Shown here: piece after piece, positions 12,808 to 26,196 of the stretch
Position numbering within the stretch: the stretch's first letter is position 1
Layout of the letters: each line of letters begins with the position of its first letter
Source: Tetrahymena elliotti 4EA
Lineage: Eukaryota > Ciliophora > Oligohymenophorea > Hymenostomatida > Tetrahymenidae
Length of the DNA stretch: 64,000 nt
Assembly: GCA_000231825.2 (NCBI GenBank)
Contig: JH720325.1
Span: 112,842-176,841, forward strand
Direction of reading: 5' to 3'
Program-made: the position numbers and the translations under genes
Notes under the pieces: generated by a model
Told to the model about the DNA's origin: nothing
The model's input: the letters and a program-made list of their open reading frames with translations, nothing else
Database searches by the model: none

Positions 12808-14364
12808 ATGGGTGCATTTGAAGGAACAACTTTAAGATAAAAGCTTATTTATTTATCAATTATGTTGATTTTTGCATGTTAGAATCCCATATCTAACGAA
12901 ACTCCCTTTCTCTTTTACAAATCTGATTTAGAGTGTTTGATTGATCGAGAATGGAAACCTTGCAAAGAGTAGGAGATGTGTGAAAATGGTTATGAGCATA
13001 AATTTGTTAATAAAAATGGCATTAACAGTATATCTATGACTTAAGACTTTGTATGCACAAGAAAATTGATTGAAGCAACAGTCATATTTTTAGGTCCTTT
13101 TGCTTAAATGTTTGCCTATTTTGTAACCATTCTCTTTGAAATACCAAAAAACAAAAAATTTGGAGTCATTTACAAAATGCTACTTTTGTAAGGTATTTCA
13201 TTAATGTGCATAGGTGTTTTCTATCAAAGCTTGATTATTATTGTTCTAATAAGGATTATTTGGAATTTTGTTTGGTCATATTTTTTTGCTTAGGTAATGT
13301 ATTACATTGAAGATATTTTACCTAAAAAAATCTACTTAAAAACACCAGAATTTATGAATATTGTTTGGCCTGTTGGAGGATTAATTTTTGTTTCAATAAC
13401 TTTTTTAAATGGAAATTATGTTTTTCATTGTGTCTATATGATAGGACTTCCGCTTGTATTAACTACATCTGCTTTTTATTGCCTAACTGTAACAAGTAAT
13501 AACCATTAAAATTCAGAAATCAATATTAACTCTCAATCTATGAAATAGTAATTATTACAGAAAAACATATCTACTTATGAGTAATTATAGCTTAAAGAGG
13601 GATAAATTTCAAAAGTTCAATAAACATAGGAATAATTGCAAGCAGAATTAAAGTAAAAGAGCTTTATTCAAGATTTAGTAGAAAAATTCAAGGAATTAAT
13701 GCATAATAAAATACTGCTTAAAAATCTCTTTATTTATATGGGTTCATGGGTAATTTAAATGATGGCTTATAGTGCAACATTTATTGCTTTCAACTCTGTT
13801 GGTGGAGATATGAAAGTAAATGTCTTCATTTCTGTTCTCTTGGAGCTTTCAGGAACTTTTCTCCAAATTTACTTAATGAAAAAATTTGATGCTTTCAAAA
13901 TTTTGTATTATAATTTCTTAATAACTGGTTTGATTTAAACTTCTGTCATAATAAATAATTCAGGATATGTCTAAATGCTTGTTATTGGTTGCACTAAAAT
14001 TTCTAATAAAGTTACCTTTGCTGGGATTTTGATGGCTTTAAATTATCTCCTTCCTAAAAGGTTTATTTAATTGGCTTTTTCATTAACCAATATAGCTTCT
14101 ATTTTAGCTAATAGCAGTCTTGCCTTTTATAAATATTACATGGATTTAATAGGAATTAACTTCTTCTTCGGGTTCGGACTTTTGAGCCTTCTCACTGTCT
14201 TATTGATAAAGTCTTCTACAATAGTTGTGAGTGACCCTAAAAGAGAATAAAATCATTAAGATCATGAAATGAATAAAAAATAATCTGAAATCCCTTCTAG
14301 AAAAATAAGTACAGCTAGTGCATCAAATAATATCTTATTAGTTGATAAAAATGTAATTTAGTGA
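12808..14364 (+). CDS. multi-pass membrane transporter, MFS-like, 518 aa
   Basis: An intron-free frame of 519 codons. After a first hydrophobic helix comes a cysteine-containing extracytoplasmic loop (ECLIDREWKPCKEQEMCENG). Then there are about five membrane helices, including FLGPFAQMFAYFVTILF, LLQGISLMCIGVFYQSLII and VYMIGLPLVLTTSAFY. A charged Gln-rich cytoplasmic loop follows, about residues 233-300, then five or six more helices to about residue 470 and a polar tail. Two helix bundles joined by a central loop, plus a large first extracellular loop with cysteines, match the SLC22-like organic solute transporters of the major facilitator superfamily, which are abundant in ciliates. I see no clean signature motif, so the family is probable and the substrate unknown. 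Confidence 0.8.
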
Positions 14365-14985
14365 AAGAAATTTTAGCCTTTTCAAAAAATTTTTAAAAAT
14401 GATAGTTTTATTTAGTATTTTCTTTTCTATATTATTGGCATATTTAAAAATATCATTAAATAATTATTTCCTATTTCTGTAAGGAATATCTTACTTAAAG
14501 TTACTTTTATTAAATTCAATTTAAAATCAATTATTTACTTTTAAAAATACATCATTGAATCAAATTCATTCTTAAATTCTCTTAATTTAATGAAAAAATC
14601 TTAAATTAAAAAAATTTGTCGAGAAAATGTTGAGGGTAATTTTGGATTTGGGATTTTGAGCTCGTTCCTGTATTTCTACATATATCTCAACATTTTTTTA
14701 ATGATGGTTCACTCTAAATATTTTTTTATAAGCACAATCATTTATAAAAATCATTATGTTAATTTCATGATATCATTTTTCAAAAAACAAAGATAAATTA
14801 TAAAATGTATAATAATAATTAGAAATTTAAAAATAAGTATTTAAAGATCACTTTCTACTATCTTGATTTATCCTGAATTCAATTATTTCTCATCTAAGCT
14901 GAAGTAATTGCTTAGTTAAAGAAGAGATTAGCTTAAGTATTGATATCATTCAATTAGAAAGACATATTATCATTCAATAATCATT
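14365..14985. other. convergent 3' region with a long-range inverted repeat
   Basis: A 620-bp spacer between the 3' ends of the transporter (+) and the LRR gene (-). It contains the 11-bp perfect inverted repeat AAAATGTTGAG (14624-14634) and CTCAACATTTT (14686-14696) around a relatively G-rich 51-nt loop. No gene recognised. Confidence 0.5.
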
Positions 14986-17900
14986 TCAACATATTAAATA
15001 AATATGAACTAGTCTTTTTGATTTTATTAATTTTGTTCTTAATCCTTATGATCCCACTTCATCAATATTATTAAATCTTTTAACAAAAAATAAAAAATAA
15101 ACATCAAATGAAAAAATAAAAATTAATAGCCAAAGTCAAATATTAAATAAACTAAAATTAACTAGTCATTGATAAATTATTTTTTATTCAAAAACTCGTA
15201 ATTAATGTTGAAACATTATTTTTACTTTAGATTTATATTCAAAGTTCTAAGATTAAAACATTTTGTTAAGTCAGATCCTAATTTTTAAGCCCCCAAGATT
15301 CCAATATTATTAGACCTTTTACAATATCAAAAAAAATATTTATTTAAAGAATAAGAAAAAAATAACATTTGAACTATTGAACAATAAATCCATCAAATAA
15401 ACTGAAATTAGTCATTCATTTGCTCATAAATTAAAATCTGTATTAATTTTAAAATGCATCATTAATGTCGATAAACTATTTTACGATAGGAAAAGATTCA
15501 AAGTTTAGAGATGAGAGCATTTTGCTAAGCCAGATCCTAATACTTATGCCCCCATTCCGCCAATATGATTCGACCTTTTTAAAGATTAAAAAAGTAAAAT
15601 AGGGAAAAAAGAAATATTTTAATGAATAAGAAAAACATAAAAATGTGAAATATTTCTGAAATCAATTTATAAAAATTGATGAGCCAAATATTATCAAGTG
15701 AAAAGAAATTAGTTAGTTGTTCAGAAATTCATGTTTTTGTTTATTTAAAAATCATAATTAATGTTGATAAACTATTTTACGATAGGTCAAACGTCAAAGT
15801 TTAGAGGTTAGAGCATTTTGCTAACTCAGATCCTAATCCTTATGCCCCTATTTCGCAGATTTATGAGTTACTTTTCATAAATTATAAAAAATTAATACCG
15901 AGAAAAAAATATCAAAAAGAATGAGAAAAACATAAAAATTTTATGAAATAAGAAAACAAAAAATAAAAATTAATGAATGAGCCAAACATCAAGTAAACTG
16001 AATAACCAGTGACTCATAAATTAAGTAAATTATTTATTCAAAAATGCATGATTAATAAATATTAAAATAATATTTTACGATAGGTCAAAAGTCAAAGTTT
16101 AGAGATGAGAGCATTTTGCTAATATTGATGCTAATCCTTATGTGCCTGCTTTTTCAATATTATTAGACCTTTTAAAAAAAAATAAAAACAAAATTTGAAT
16201 AAACCTTAAAAGCAAATAGAAATTAATAGACTAAATATCTAATAAACTAAAAATTTATTGATTCAAAATTAATAATTAATATTGAAAAGTCATTTTTATT
16301 TACTATAGGAAAAGAATCAACTTTTAGAGATTAGAACATTTAGCTAAATTAAATCCTAATTCTTATGCACACATTTCACCAATGTTAGTATTGCTTACAA
16401 AAAATTTTTATAAAAAATATTAAATAAAGAGATATTTAAAAGAACGAGAAAAGTATAAAAATTTTAATTAAATCTAGAAATTCATGAATAAACCAAGTAA
16501 CTTGTAAACTGAGATAATTCAATAGTTCATAAATTAAAGTAATAACTAATTCTAAAATGCATAATAAACAGTGAAACACAATTTTTACGATAAGTCAAGA
16601 GTCAAAGTTTAGAGATTAGATATTTTTGCTAGCTCTGAAGCTAATCTTTATCCACCCATTTCACCAATATTAGTGTCGCTTTTAATAAATTGTAAAAGAA
16701 AAGTTTGAATAAATACCTGTTCATAAATTAAAGTCTTTATTAAATCAAAAATAGACTATTAATATGATTTTACTATAGGTAGAGAGTAAAAGATTTGAGA
16801 TTCAAACATTTCGAGAGCATAGATGCTAATCCTTATGTTCCCATTTCACCAATGTTTGTGCCACTTTTTAAAATTATAAAAGCAAATAATGAATATCAAA
16901 TATTTAAAAATAGATAAACATAAAATTTAGAATTAAATTTGAAAAAAAACTAATTAATTAGTGAAGTATCGAGAAAACTGAAATTATTCAGTCACTCATA
17001 AATTAAAGACTTTATTATTTAACTAATATTAATCTCAATTTACGATAGGTCAAGATTCAAAGTTTAGAGATTAGAGCATTTTGCTAAAGAAGATACAAAT
17101 CCTTATGCCCCCATTTCACCAATATTTTAATCACTTTTAAAAAATTTAAAAAAAAGATTAAATAAAAATATTAAATGTATTAAATTTGAATATAAAAATT
17201 AAAAGTAATAAGCTAAATATCAAGTAAAGTGAAATATCAAGTTGCTCATAAATGAAAGAAATGATTTATTTCAAATGGCATAATTAATATTTAAATGTTA
17301 TTTTTACTTTAGGTAGAGAGTCAAAGTTTGGAGTTTAGAGCATTTTGCCAACTCAGATCCTAATTCTTTCAACCCCATTTCACCAATTTTATTAGACCTT
17401 TTAAATAATTATTAAAACAAAAATTGCTAAAAGAGTGTAAAGCATAAAAGTTTGAATCAAATCTTAAAAATCCAGTTTCTCATAAATTAGAGAAATTATC
17501 CATAATTAATATTGAAATGATATTTTTACTCTAGGCCAAGAGTCAAAGTTTAAAGATTAGAGCATTTTGCTAACTCAGATCCTAGTTTTTATGTTCCTAA
17601 ATCTCCAATATTATTGTAGCTTTTAAAAGATATTTTGAAGAGATAAATATTTGAAAGAATGAAAAAAAATATAAATTAACATTTTATCTGAATAAACAAA
17701 TAAAAATTAATTATCCAAATATTAAACAAACTAATTTTTGAATTTAAAAATGCATAAAACACTTTGGGATATTATTTTTACTGCAGGATAAGAGTCAAAG
17801 TTTAGAGATTAGAACAATTTGCTAAGCCAGATCCTAATTTTTATGCTTACATTTCACAAATATGAATAGACCTATAAATATTAAAAGTAAATGTTTAATA

Positions 17901-19283
17901 AAGAAATATTTAAAAGAATGTGAAAAATATAAAAAATGTAACTAAATCTAAAAATTACAAATAAAATGAAAGAGTCAAATATCAGTTAGGTAAACTGAAA
18001 TTAGATTTACTCATAAATTAATATATTTATTTATTCATTAAAAATGGCTTAATTAATGTTGGAAAATTATTTTTACGATAGGCTAAGATTCAAAGTTAAG
18101 AGATTCGAACATTTTGCTAAATTAGATCCTAATTCTTGTATGCCTATTTCACCTATCCTATTGTAGCTATTAAAAAATTATAAGACAAATATTGAGAAAA
18201 TATAATTAAAGTAATGAGAAAAAAAGACAAATTTTAATTAAATTAGAAAAAACAAATAAGATGAATAAAATCAAGTAAACTTAAGTTAATCAATAAATCT
18301 CTTATAAATTAAAGAAATTGTTTATTCAGATATTCAGTCAGAATTAATAGTTTATTGCTCTCTTTACTTTAGGTTAAGGGTCAAATTTTAGAGTTTAGAA
18401 CATTTTGCTAGCACAGATCCTAATTCTTATGCCCCTATTTCATTCATATTATTAGACCTTTTAAAGATAATAAAAACAAAGAATATATATATAAATATGT
18501 ATAAGAATGAGAAAAGCATAAACATTTTAATTAAATCTCAAAAATAAAAAGTATTAATTAACCAAAATGTGAAGAAACCAAAAATAGCTGCTTATGTAAT
18601 TAAAATCTTTATAATTCAAAACTATATAATTATTATAGTAATGCTCGTTTTACTAGAGGTAAAGAGTCAAAGTTTAGAGATTAGAGCACTTTTCTAAGGC
18701 AGATCCTACTGTTTATATTCCCAGTTCATTAATATTAGGAAATCTTTTAAAAAAGTTAGAAGCAATAATATGAGAAGCAATTTTTTTATAATTTTGAAAC
18801 TTAAAAATTAGAATTGAATATGGAAAAAAAAAATAAAAGTTAATGAATAAGCAAATATCCAGTAAATCCAAATTGTTCAGCTACTCGTAATTAAAATTAT
18901 TTATTCATTCTAAAACTCAAAATAAATAATGAAAAACTTATTTTACTAAAGATCAAGTGTCAAAGTTTAGAGATTAGAGCAATTTGCTAAATGTGATACT
19001 AATTCTTATACCTCAATTACATCAATATCAAATCTTTTTTTAATTATAAAAACAAAAATGAAATAAAAAAATATTTGATTGAAATCTGAATACAAGAATT
19101 AAAATTAGGAAGCAAAATATCAAGTTAATAATTTTACTTGAAGCTGAGATGAAGATTTTAGTACGGTGTTAAATTAGAGCTTAAAAACTTTAAATAAATA
19201 AATGTTAAAATATATTTCCATATCTTTTAAAATTGAAGTACATCTCTGAGAATTGAAAAATATTTTATATTCTTTATCAACAT
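14986..19283 (-). CDS. LRR family protein, 17 exons, 527 aa (paralogue 2)
   Basis: The complete member of the local LRR family. Exons from 5' to 3': 19138-19283 (146 nt), 18947-19033 (87), 18654-18743, 18368-18457, 18077-18166, 17782-17871, 17530-17619, 17308-17397, 17044-17133, 16774-16863, 16589-16678, 16304-16393, 16079-16168, 15781-15870, 15485-15574, 15226-15315 (90 each) and 14986-15076 (91). The total is 1584 nt with every junction in phase 2 and no in-frame TGA. Each internal exon is one ribonuclease-inhibitor-like LRR; a typical core reads NNIGEMGAQKLGSELAKCSNL then LTLDL. The first exon (MLIKNIKYFSILRDVLQF) and last exon (RLVHIYLIC, stop) look like caps. A curved LRR solenoid of about 15 repeats for protein binding follows from the family; the ligand is unknown. 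No signal peptide or membrane helix is obvious. Confidence 0.85.
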
Positions 19284-20263
19284 TTATTTATTTTTTTAAT
19301 TTTATTTTGAAATTAAATTGAAAATGAATTAGTTCATTAATAATTAATAAGAAAACTTAAATCCAAATTTTTCAAACAGAGATAGACAAAATATTTTAAA
19401 ATTCAAATATTTATATTTCCTTCTTTAAAAAAATAGTGTGTTATGAAGGTTAATATAAAAATAGCATATTTAATTTTAATATAAAATTAAAATAAAATTT
19501 TAATGGAAACTTTTATATTTTTCTGATATTATCATAAAAGCACTTATTCAAAATCAATTAATAAACTTAAATATTGCTAATGAATTTCTATAGTTATTTC
19601 ATTTTTAAATTTAATATTGCTAATAATATCTCCTAAAAGAAACTCTTTCTTGGACATGTTTGTTTTAAAATCCTTTTCAAGTAAGACCCCACAGACTTAA
19701 TATATTATGATGGAATTAATTTACCATAAAACTGTTTGAAAAAATGGGAGTTTTTTAAATAAATTATCCTCTTTTATTTAAAGGTGGATTCTAATTAATA
19801 TTATAATTTGGATTTTACTTTTTCTTTTTATACCTTCTTCAAAAAAATTACTTTTGCTATTTGGTATTATTTCTCCTCTTGACAACTTTGTTTTTTACTA
19901 TTCTATTACTTGATTAATTAATGAAAGAGATTCTCTTTCTTATCTAGAGTTTCTAATTTATAAATTTGTGCTCATCAGATTTTTCTCAAATTAATTGCTT
20001 GAGGAAATAGCCATACTAAGTGAGAGAAATATGTTAGATTCACAATTTTAAATAAAATAAAATAGTTAAATAAAAAGAAGCTTGAAAAAAGAAATATGAT
20101 TTTGATGAATTTTGAATGAATAATTAAACTGTAATCGAAGATTAAGAATAAATATTTACAAGAAATAAATAATGATGGGTAATGCATTAAATATTTAAAT
20201 GATTTATTTATATAGACTTAATTTATATGGTATAATAATTGATTTATTAGTTATTAATTTATT
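19284..20263. other. intergenic upstream of LRR paralogue 2
   Basis: AT-rich. Sequence just beyond 19283 resembles that upstream of paralogues 1 and 3, so the promoter-proximal region is partly shared. A minus-strand frame at 19975-20187 is low-complexity and I do not accept it as a gene. Confidence 0.5.
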
Positions 20264-22274
20264 TCACTCTAATTTTTTATAATTATATTTTACTTGTTTA
20301 AGTTAGTATTTCTAAATTTGTTTAATTTTGTATGTTAGTAGTGTTAGATTGCTTACATCTTTATGATAGTTTACTAAATTGGTTTTTATTTACTTACTTA
20401 CCAACTTACTTTTAATCTTTTTTAGTTAATCTTTGATAAAATTTTTTAGAAAAATGAATAGCTAGATTTTCATAGTATTTTGATAGAAATTATCACCTGA
20501 GAGCAGATGGCTTTTAAATAAAAAATGAAATGAATTTGGTTAGATTTAAGTTAAAATTTATTTTACAATTCTAGTTTTAGATTAAATAGAAATTATTTTT
20601 TTTCTTATTGCGACATATTCTTGCAAAGCTATTTCATTCTTTTATGTTAATTTCTAAATCCTATTATACTCTTCTTCTATATTTGAAGGTAGATTCTTTA
20701 TTTTATTTCCTTCTAAATGTAATTTAATCCATTCCTTCTTTGTTATTTAGTCTTCTTCTGTCAACAGATGAGCTCTATTTTCTTCAAAAAGCTCTTTGTT
20801 TTTTTTCTATTCAGATAAATGATAAATTAATTAAACTATTTGTTAGAATTAATCTGATGAAGCTTTTGGGTTTATTTATTTTTTTGTTTTAGAAAATAAA
20901 TTTGTAATAATTTTTTACTTCTCTGATTTACTCTGTAAGAGTCACTGAGAAACTTATGTTTGAAACAGATCCAATTTATTGAGGATCCAGTTCTTTAGAG
21001 AACATTTAGTTACATAATTCATCTCTTTCTGTTTTATTTCTGTCTAAGTAAACAGAATTCTTATAGTTTTAATATATTTTGCTATTTTAATAAAAATTAA
21101 AATATTTTATTTTTAAAAGACCAATTTTATTTGTTCGTTTGTTTTTTTACCTTTCTTCATCAATGTTATTATCTTAATTGGTATTTTTCTATTTAGAACT
21201 TCTACCTCTTGTTGTGGCTTAAGTTTTGGTTGAAGACTGGTTTTAATTGTTATAGGCTTTGTCTGAATCAGTTGATGCCTAAGAGAATTCTTAGCATTCG
21301 TTTAAAGTATTTAAATCATTATTAAAACTAGTTATCATCTAATTGTCATATGAATTGTTATTTATATTTTTTTATAGATTGCTTCTGTTGTTTGGGTTAT
21401 TTCCACTTTTAAGTAAAAAGGCAAGTTATTTTGAATTTCCTAATTGCTTGACTTAGTGGGTCTACTAACTGTTATGAATTTTACTGATCTAATAATTTTA
21501 CTTATTTTCCAATCCACGGATAAGGATAGCCCCTTTTTCTTATTCTACCATTTTAATGTGATTGAGCTTTATTAGGTTTTTTTCCAAGTTCTCCTTATTT
21601 TAAGCAATAACGGCTTTTTGCCTAACGAATTTATATTGATTATTTTCAAAAATAGTATCCTTCTTACAATTTTTCTAAGAAATTTGATTAATTTCTTAAT
21701 ATTTTTAGTTTTAAATACTGTCTAGTTCTTGCGATACAGGACAAACCTCAGCTGTTTTTCTTTATTAATTCAAAGAAGAGCTTCCATTATTTTTGTCTTG
21801 GCAGTTTTGTGCTAGATTATTTTCTTTCCCTCTGCCCTTTGAAAAAGAATGATGTCTTTTTACAGCATTTCCACTCTACTAAATGTGCATTTTATTATCA
21901 TAATCTCCTTACTCAATAGTTTAACCCTAATTAAACTTAAAAACAGGAGTCTTTTAGTAACTATTCACCTTCTAAATATATTCTTTATCTCTCTTAAGCA
22001 ATTCATTATTTTTAGGTCTAGGGATATTATTGTTTCTCTTCATTTTACTTTAAATTAATTGCAAACTTTCTTCAATAATTTCTCTATTCTCGCTGACACT
22101 ATATCTATTCGATTTAGATATTTTATAAAATGATGCATTTGAATTCTAGCCATCAGTCTATTGCACTATTATTCTATTAGTCTATGAATTTTCTAAGAGA
22201 ATCCCTTCTACAGAAATCCTTTCTTTATCATTAAGTGTGGATATATTTTCTTTTTATATGGATTAATCCTCCAT
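20264..22274 (-). CDS. unknown Asn/Gln/Lys-rich protein, two exons
   Basis: Exon 1 is 20919-22274: ATG at 22274, 452 codons, ending in TEQIRE before a GTAAAAAATT donor. Exon 2 starts at 20806 after an ATAG acceptor and continues in phase 0 as KKNKELFEENRAHLLTEED. The intron (20807-20918) is needed because reading straight on meets TGA at 20811-20813 while clearly coding sequence continues below it. Exon 2 runs open to TGA at 20264-20266, but the part below about 20560 becomes AT-rich and may hide another intron, so the C-terminus is uncertain. The protein is polar, with a charged helical C-terminal region (EGNKIKNLPSNIEEEYNR) that may be coiled coil. No recognised domain. Confidence 0.65.
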
Positions 22275-23483
22275 TCTATCTATCTAAATAATTAATTATT
22301 ATCACTTTAATATTAAATTATTAACTGGATTTTTTTCAAATACAGTGCAAAAAACAAACAAACAAACAAATAGTTATAGTAAATACGGATGTTCTTTTTA
22401 TTTCCTACTATCAATAATTTTAATTTACTGCTTAATAATAATTATTATTATATTTCTATTATTTCTACAAGAGCTTATTATCTTTGCTATTTAAAAAATG
22501 ATTTGACATTTATTTAAATTTCTATTAATAAGAGAAATATCAAAAAATTCAAATTGAAAATCTATTTTAACATATGGAAGCCCAGTTAAAGCACTAGGAC
22601 CACCATTCAAATTAATCTAGAAAAAATAATGTCTGACTGAATTGTTTTCTTTAATTCTTTTTTAAATCAACTAAAGCTATTTTTGGAAACTTGAGAAAAA
22701 TTATCTCATAAAATAAGATAATCATTCTAATATTTAGTAAGCTTTTGGTTATAATATTTTACAATACAATTTATTAATAATTATTTTTAATAAAGTGAAT
22801 AATTGTTGAAGAGAAAAAATTCTACATTTTTATTAATTTTTCCAAATTGGTTTTGATTAAACTCTATTTTTTTATAAAAATCTATTTATGGCCTTGTTTT
22901 ATATTATTTTATTTATTTATATTCGATATTTTAAATAAATTTGATTGTTATTTTTATTGATATTGTATGCAAAGTTAATTTTAAATTTAAATTTATTGCT
23001 GTTTGTCTTAAATATTTTAGTGTCTATTCTAAATAAATATCAACCACTCACAGTTTCTATTAATTTTTTAATAATTAAATTATTAATAAATGAAGAATCA
23101 AAAAATATAGCTGCTAAATGTAGGACTAAAGCTAATCGCTATTTATGCATTTACTTGGCTTTTTATGATAAAATTAAATACTCTAGAGAAAGCAGTATTT
23201 AATCAGTGAAAATCTTGTAATATTTTTTATTATTAAAATATAAATAGTCCCCGCCCATTGAAATCCATGATAATTGTAAAAATAAACCAAATTTACTTTC
23301 TTTAAATTTTATAAATAAATAATTAAATCTGTTGAGGTTGAATGCTTGTAATATTATTAATTAAAATATAATTAAAATAACAAAAAAGAGAGAAACCAAT
23401 AAATTAATTAATTTATTACTAAATTAGCAAAATCAATTAGATAGCAAGTTTATATATAAAGTAAAGTTAGTTGTTCATAATCT
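22275..23483. other. divergent intergenic region
   Basis: About 1.2 kb between the divergent starts of the unknown gene (-) and the MORN gene (+). It includes an (AAAC)n-type tract at about 22350-22372. A plus-strand frame at 22945-23202 is hydrophobic low-complexity AT sequence and is not accepted as a gene. Confidence 0.5.
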
Positions 23484-24666
23484 ATGGGAATAGTTAATTC
23501 TTGTGAGAAATCTACAAGACAATTAGACAATGAAGTCTATTTAAATAGTGCAATCAACGCTTAAAATAGTGCTAAAAAGACAGTTTAGTAGTCTAACAAT
23601 CTCCATCTTTCATCTTAAAACAAGGAAAATATTGTCAAATAAACTAGTAACAAAACAAATTCTCTCCTTAAGTAGCATTAGGAAAACATCTCTCCAATCC
23701 AAGAACTAGCCACTGAAGAGTCCAAAAATAGCAAATCTGCCTATTCAAAAATGTTTGACAAAGGATTAATAGAGAGCAACACATTTAAAGTATTGAAAAT
23801 TGAGCAAAATGAAACCAAATTACTCAACTCAATGTACTCAAACAATCTTTTGAATTCAAATTCTTTGTACGATTGTCAAAGAAATAGATCATCTTATTCT
23901 TAGTAATTTTTATTCTACTAAATTAATAAAATGAAATTAAAAGGTATTATTTAACTAATTTTACATTATTATTAGACATGTAGGAGGAACTGGTCATTGC
24001 AATGTGCTTTAGCAGAATAATTCTTATATAAACAATAGCTAAGCATAGTTTATGGATAGAGATGGTATTAAATCAAGTAGACCTTCTTAGAATTAACAAA
24101 ATATGACAAGATCAACATACTCTACTTCTGTTTATGTCGCTAATGAGAGAAAAAGAGTTAAAGAAATTTATGAAGACGGCTCTGTTTATGAAGGTTAAGT
24201 TTTAAATGGGTTAAGAGATGGGTAAGGCACATTTACCTATTCAAATTAAGGAGCTAAATATGTTGGATAGTGGCTCAAAGGTAACATTGAAGGGTATGGC
24301 ATACTCTACTTTTCTGATAACAGAGTTGCATACGAAGGTTAATGGAAAGAAAATAAATTCAATGGTAATGGAGTTGTTTATAATGAAAACAGCTCTAAAG
24401 CACAAGTTATAAATATAGGATTTAACCACAAAAGCTTTGACAATATTGATGAAGAATGGCTTAAGTATGATGGAAACTTTGTTGATGATCAAAAAGATGG
24501 CCTTGGTACTCTTTATCTTAAAAATGGTGAAAAATTTGTAGGAAATTTCCATAAAGATGCTGTAAATGGTAATGGAGCATTTTACTTACTTGATGGCACT
24601 ATCATCCTAGGAGTATGGGATAATAATAACTTGATACAAGAAACAACAAGAATTAAGAGTTGCTGA
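23484..24666 (+). CDS. MORN-repeat protein with N-terminal lipidation motif, 369 aa
   Basis: Exon 1 is 23484-23902 and exon 2 is 23976-24666, joined in phase 2 across a 73-nt intron (GTAATT...TTAG); reading through without this splice runs into TGA. The N-terminus MGIVNSCEKS fits N-myristoylation at Gly2 (Ser at 6) with an adjacent Cys7 for palmitoylation, which would tether the protein to a membrane. Residues to about 200 are polar and Ser/Asn/Lys-rich. From about residue 204 to 365 there are five to six MORN motifs, for example YEDGSVYEGQVLNG, YVGQWLKGNIEGYG, YEGQWKENKFNGNG and FVGNFHKDAVNGNG. MORN proteins typically organise membrane-cytoskeleton contacts; a cortical or membrane-associated role here is inference. 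Confidence 0.9.
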
Positions 24667-26132
24667 AAACATTTAATCATTCTTAAAAATAAAATTTTAA
24701 TAAAATATCTAACTAACAATCACCATCAATCAATTAAAATTTGCAATAAAACTAAAATAAAATAAAAATACTGAATACTAATTTTCCTAAAAACAAAAAA
24801 TAAATGAATAAATCAAACAAACTACTAAAAAATAATTTATTTTTGGCAAAAAAAAATAAAAAATAATTATTTATTTAAAATTAATTATACATTTTATACT
24901 AAAAATTATATAATTTAAATCAACCTTTGTTCATACTAAAATCTATTCAATCAAATTCTTATCTCAAAAATTTATCAACATTCAAATGAAAGACAAAATA
25001 ATTTCTTATTTCTTCATTTTGTATTTTGTGGATTTAATTATTTTTTAACAATTATTTTCAAAGCAGAGTTTCTAAATCTATTTTATTAAACCTTTACTTA
25101 GTATTTATTTATCACCATTTTATTTATAATCATTTTAACACGTTTTTCATTCAAAGAATTTATATTCTCATAATAATTTTATAAAAATGAATTAAAAAAA
25201 AATAATTATTTAGAAGCTATAGCTAAACTAAGATTATTTTGAAAATAAGAAAATATGCTCGTTCATTGTTCTATAAAATCTAATTAAGAATAAAATGTTC
25301 TTTCGAATTATTATGAAATTCTTCTTAACAAAAAAAGTTATTTTTAAATTATTAGTAGAAATAAAAATTATTTTATCTTTATCCTTGAATCAGAATGCTT
25401 ATGGTTGGTATATTTAAGAATTTATTGGATTTTTAAAAATTAATTAAAAGTGATAAATTAGATATCCTAATTTAAATGGTGTTCTTTAAATGGTATATCT
25501 ATATAGTAAATAAATAGAGAAAAATAATCAATTAAAGCTATAAAGTGTTTATTAATTAGTGATATATTGATTAAAAAGATGTAATTACCTTCATTTAATT
25601 ACATAGAAAAATTTATCTTTATCTTTACACATGTGAATAAATGATTTTTTGTTCTAGAATGCTTACAATAAATTTACATTAAATAAATAAAATAAGTAAA
25701 CAAAATGAATTTTGAAGTTGAATGCTAAATGTGTATGATGTATGACCAAAATTCATTTAAAGTAGAAAAAATGCTTATAATATTTAAATTGATGATATAA
25801 CTTCTTTCAAGAATTCAAAATAAACTCAAAAAGTGGATAACAAAAAACTATTAATAAAATTTATAATAGCTATTTTATTAATAAGAAGAGTAATTGAATG
25901 CTAATATTAAACATAAATATTCATTTTATTTGGTTGTTTAACATATTTATTAAAATATAAAAAATATTGTCTGTAATAGTGTTTATTTTTGAAAATTTGG
26001 TTAATGTAAGATGAAATAAAAAAATGTATTTCTTTATATTTAATATATCGATTATTCAAAAAGTATTTAAATATGAGTGTGTCATCATATTTCATAACAC
26101 ATTACTTTACATTAAAAGTATATATATATATA
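24667..26132. other. intergenic, AT-rich
   Basis: No gene recognised. The first part should be the 3' UTR of the MORN gene. Frames at 25907-26095 (-) and around 26024 (+) are low-complexity and one of them runs into the N gap. Confidence 0.5.
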
Positions 26133-26159
26133 GTACCCTTGGGTACTGCCTATTTAGGC
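26133..26159. repeat. dispersed double-hairpin element, copy 1
   Basis: After a TA-dinucleotide run, two adjacent short hairpins can form: GTACCC-TT-GGGTAC (26133-26146) and GCCTA-TT-TAGGC (26148-26159), followed by TACATACAG. A closely related sequence with the same order of parts is at 54393-54420. The similarity includes the upstream TA run. The element sits 38 bp before an assembly gap, which suggests a repeat that broke assembly. It could be a tiny inverted-repeat element or a structured RNA; I do not recognise the family. Confidence 0.6.
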
Positions 26160-26196
26160 TACATACAGTTTTAACAGGTGTTATTAGTTATTTTAT

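Noticed and set aside
15200..19100. tandem satellite of about 270 bp on the plus strand
   Set aside because: The conserved blocks are LRR-coding exons on the minus strand separated by diverged introns, with splice sites and phase kept throughout.
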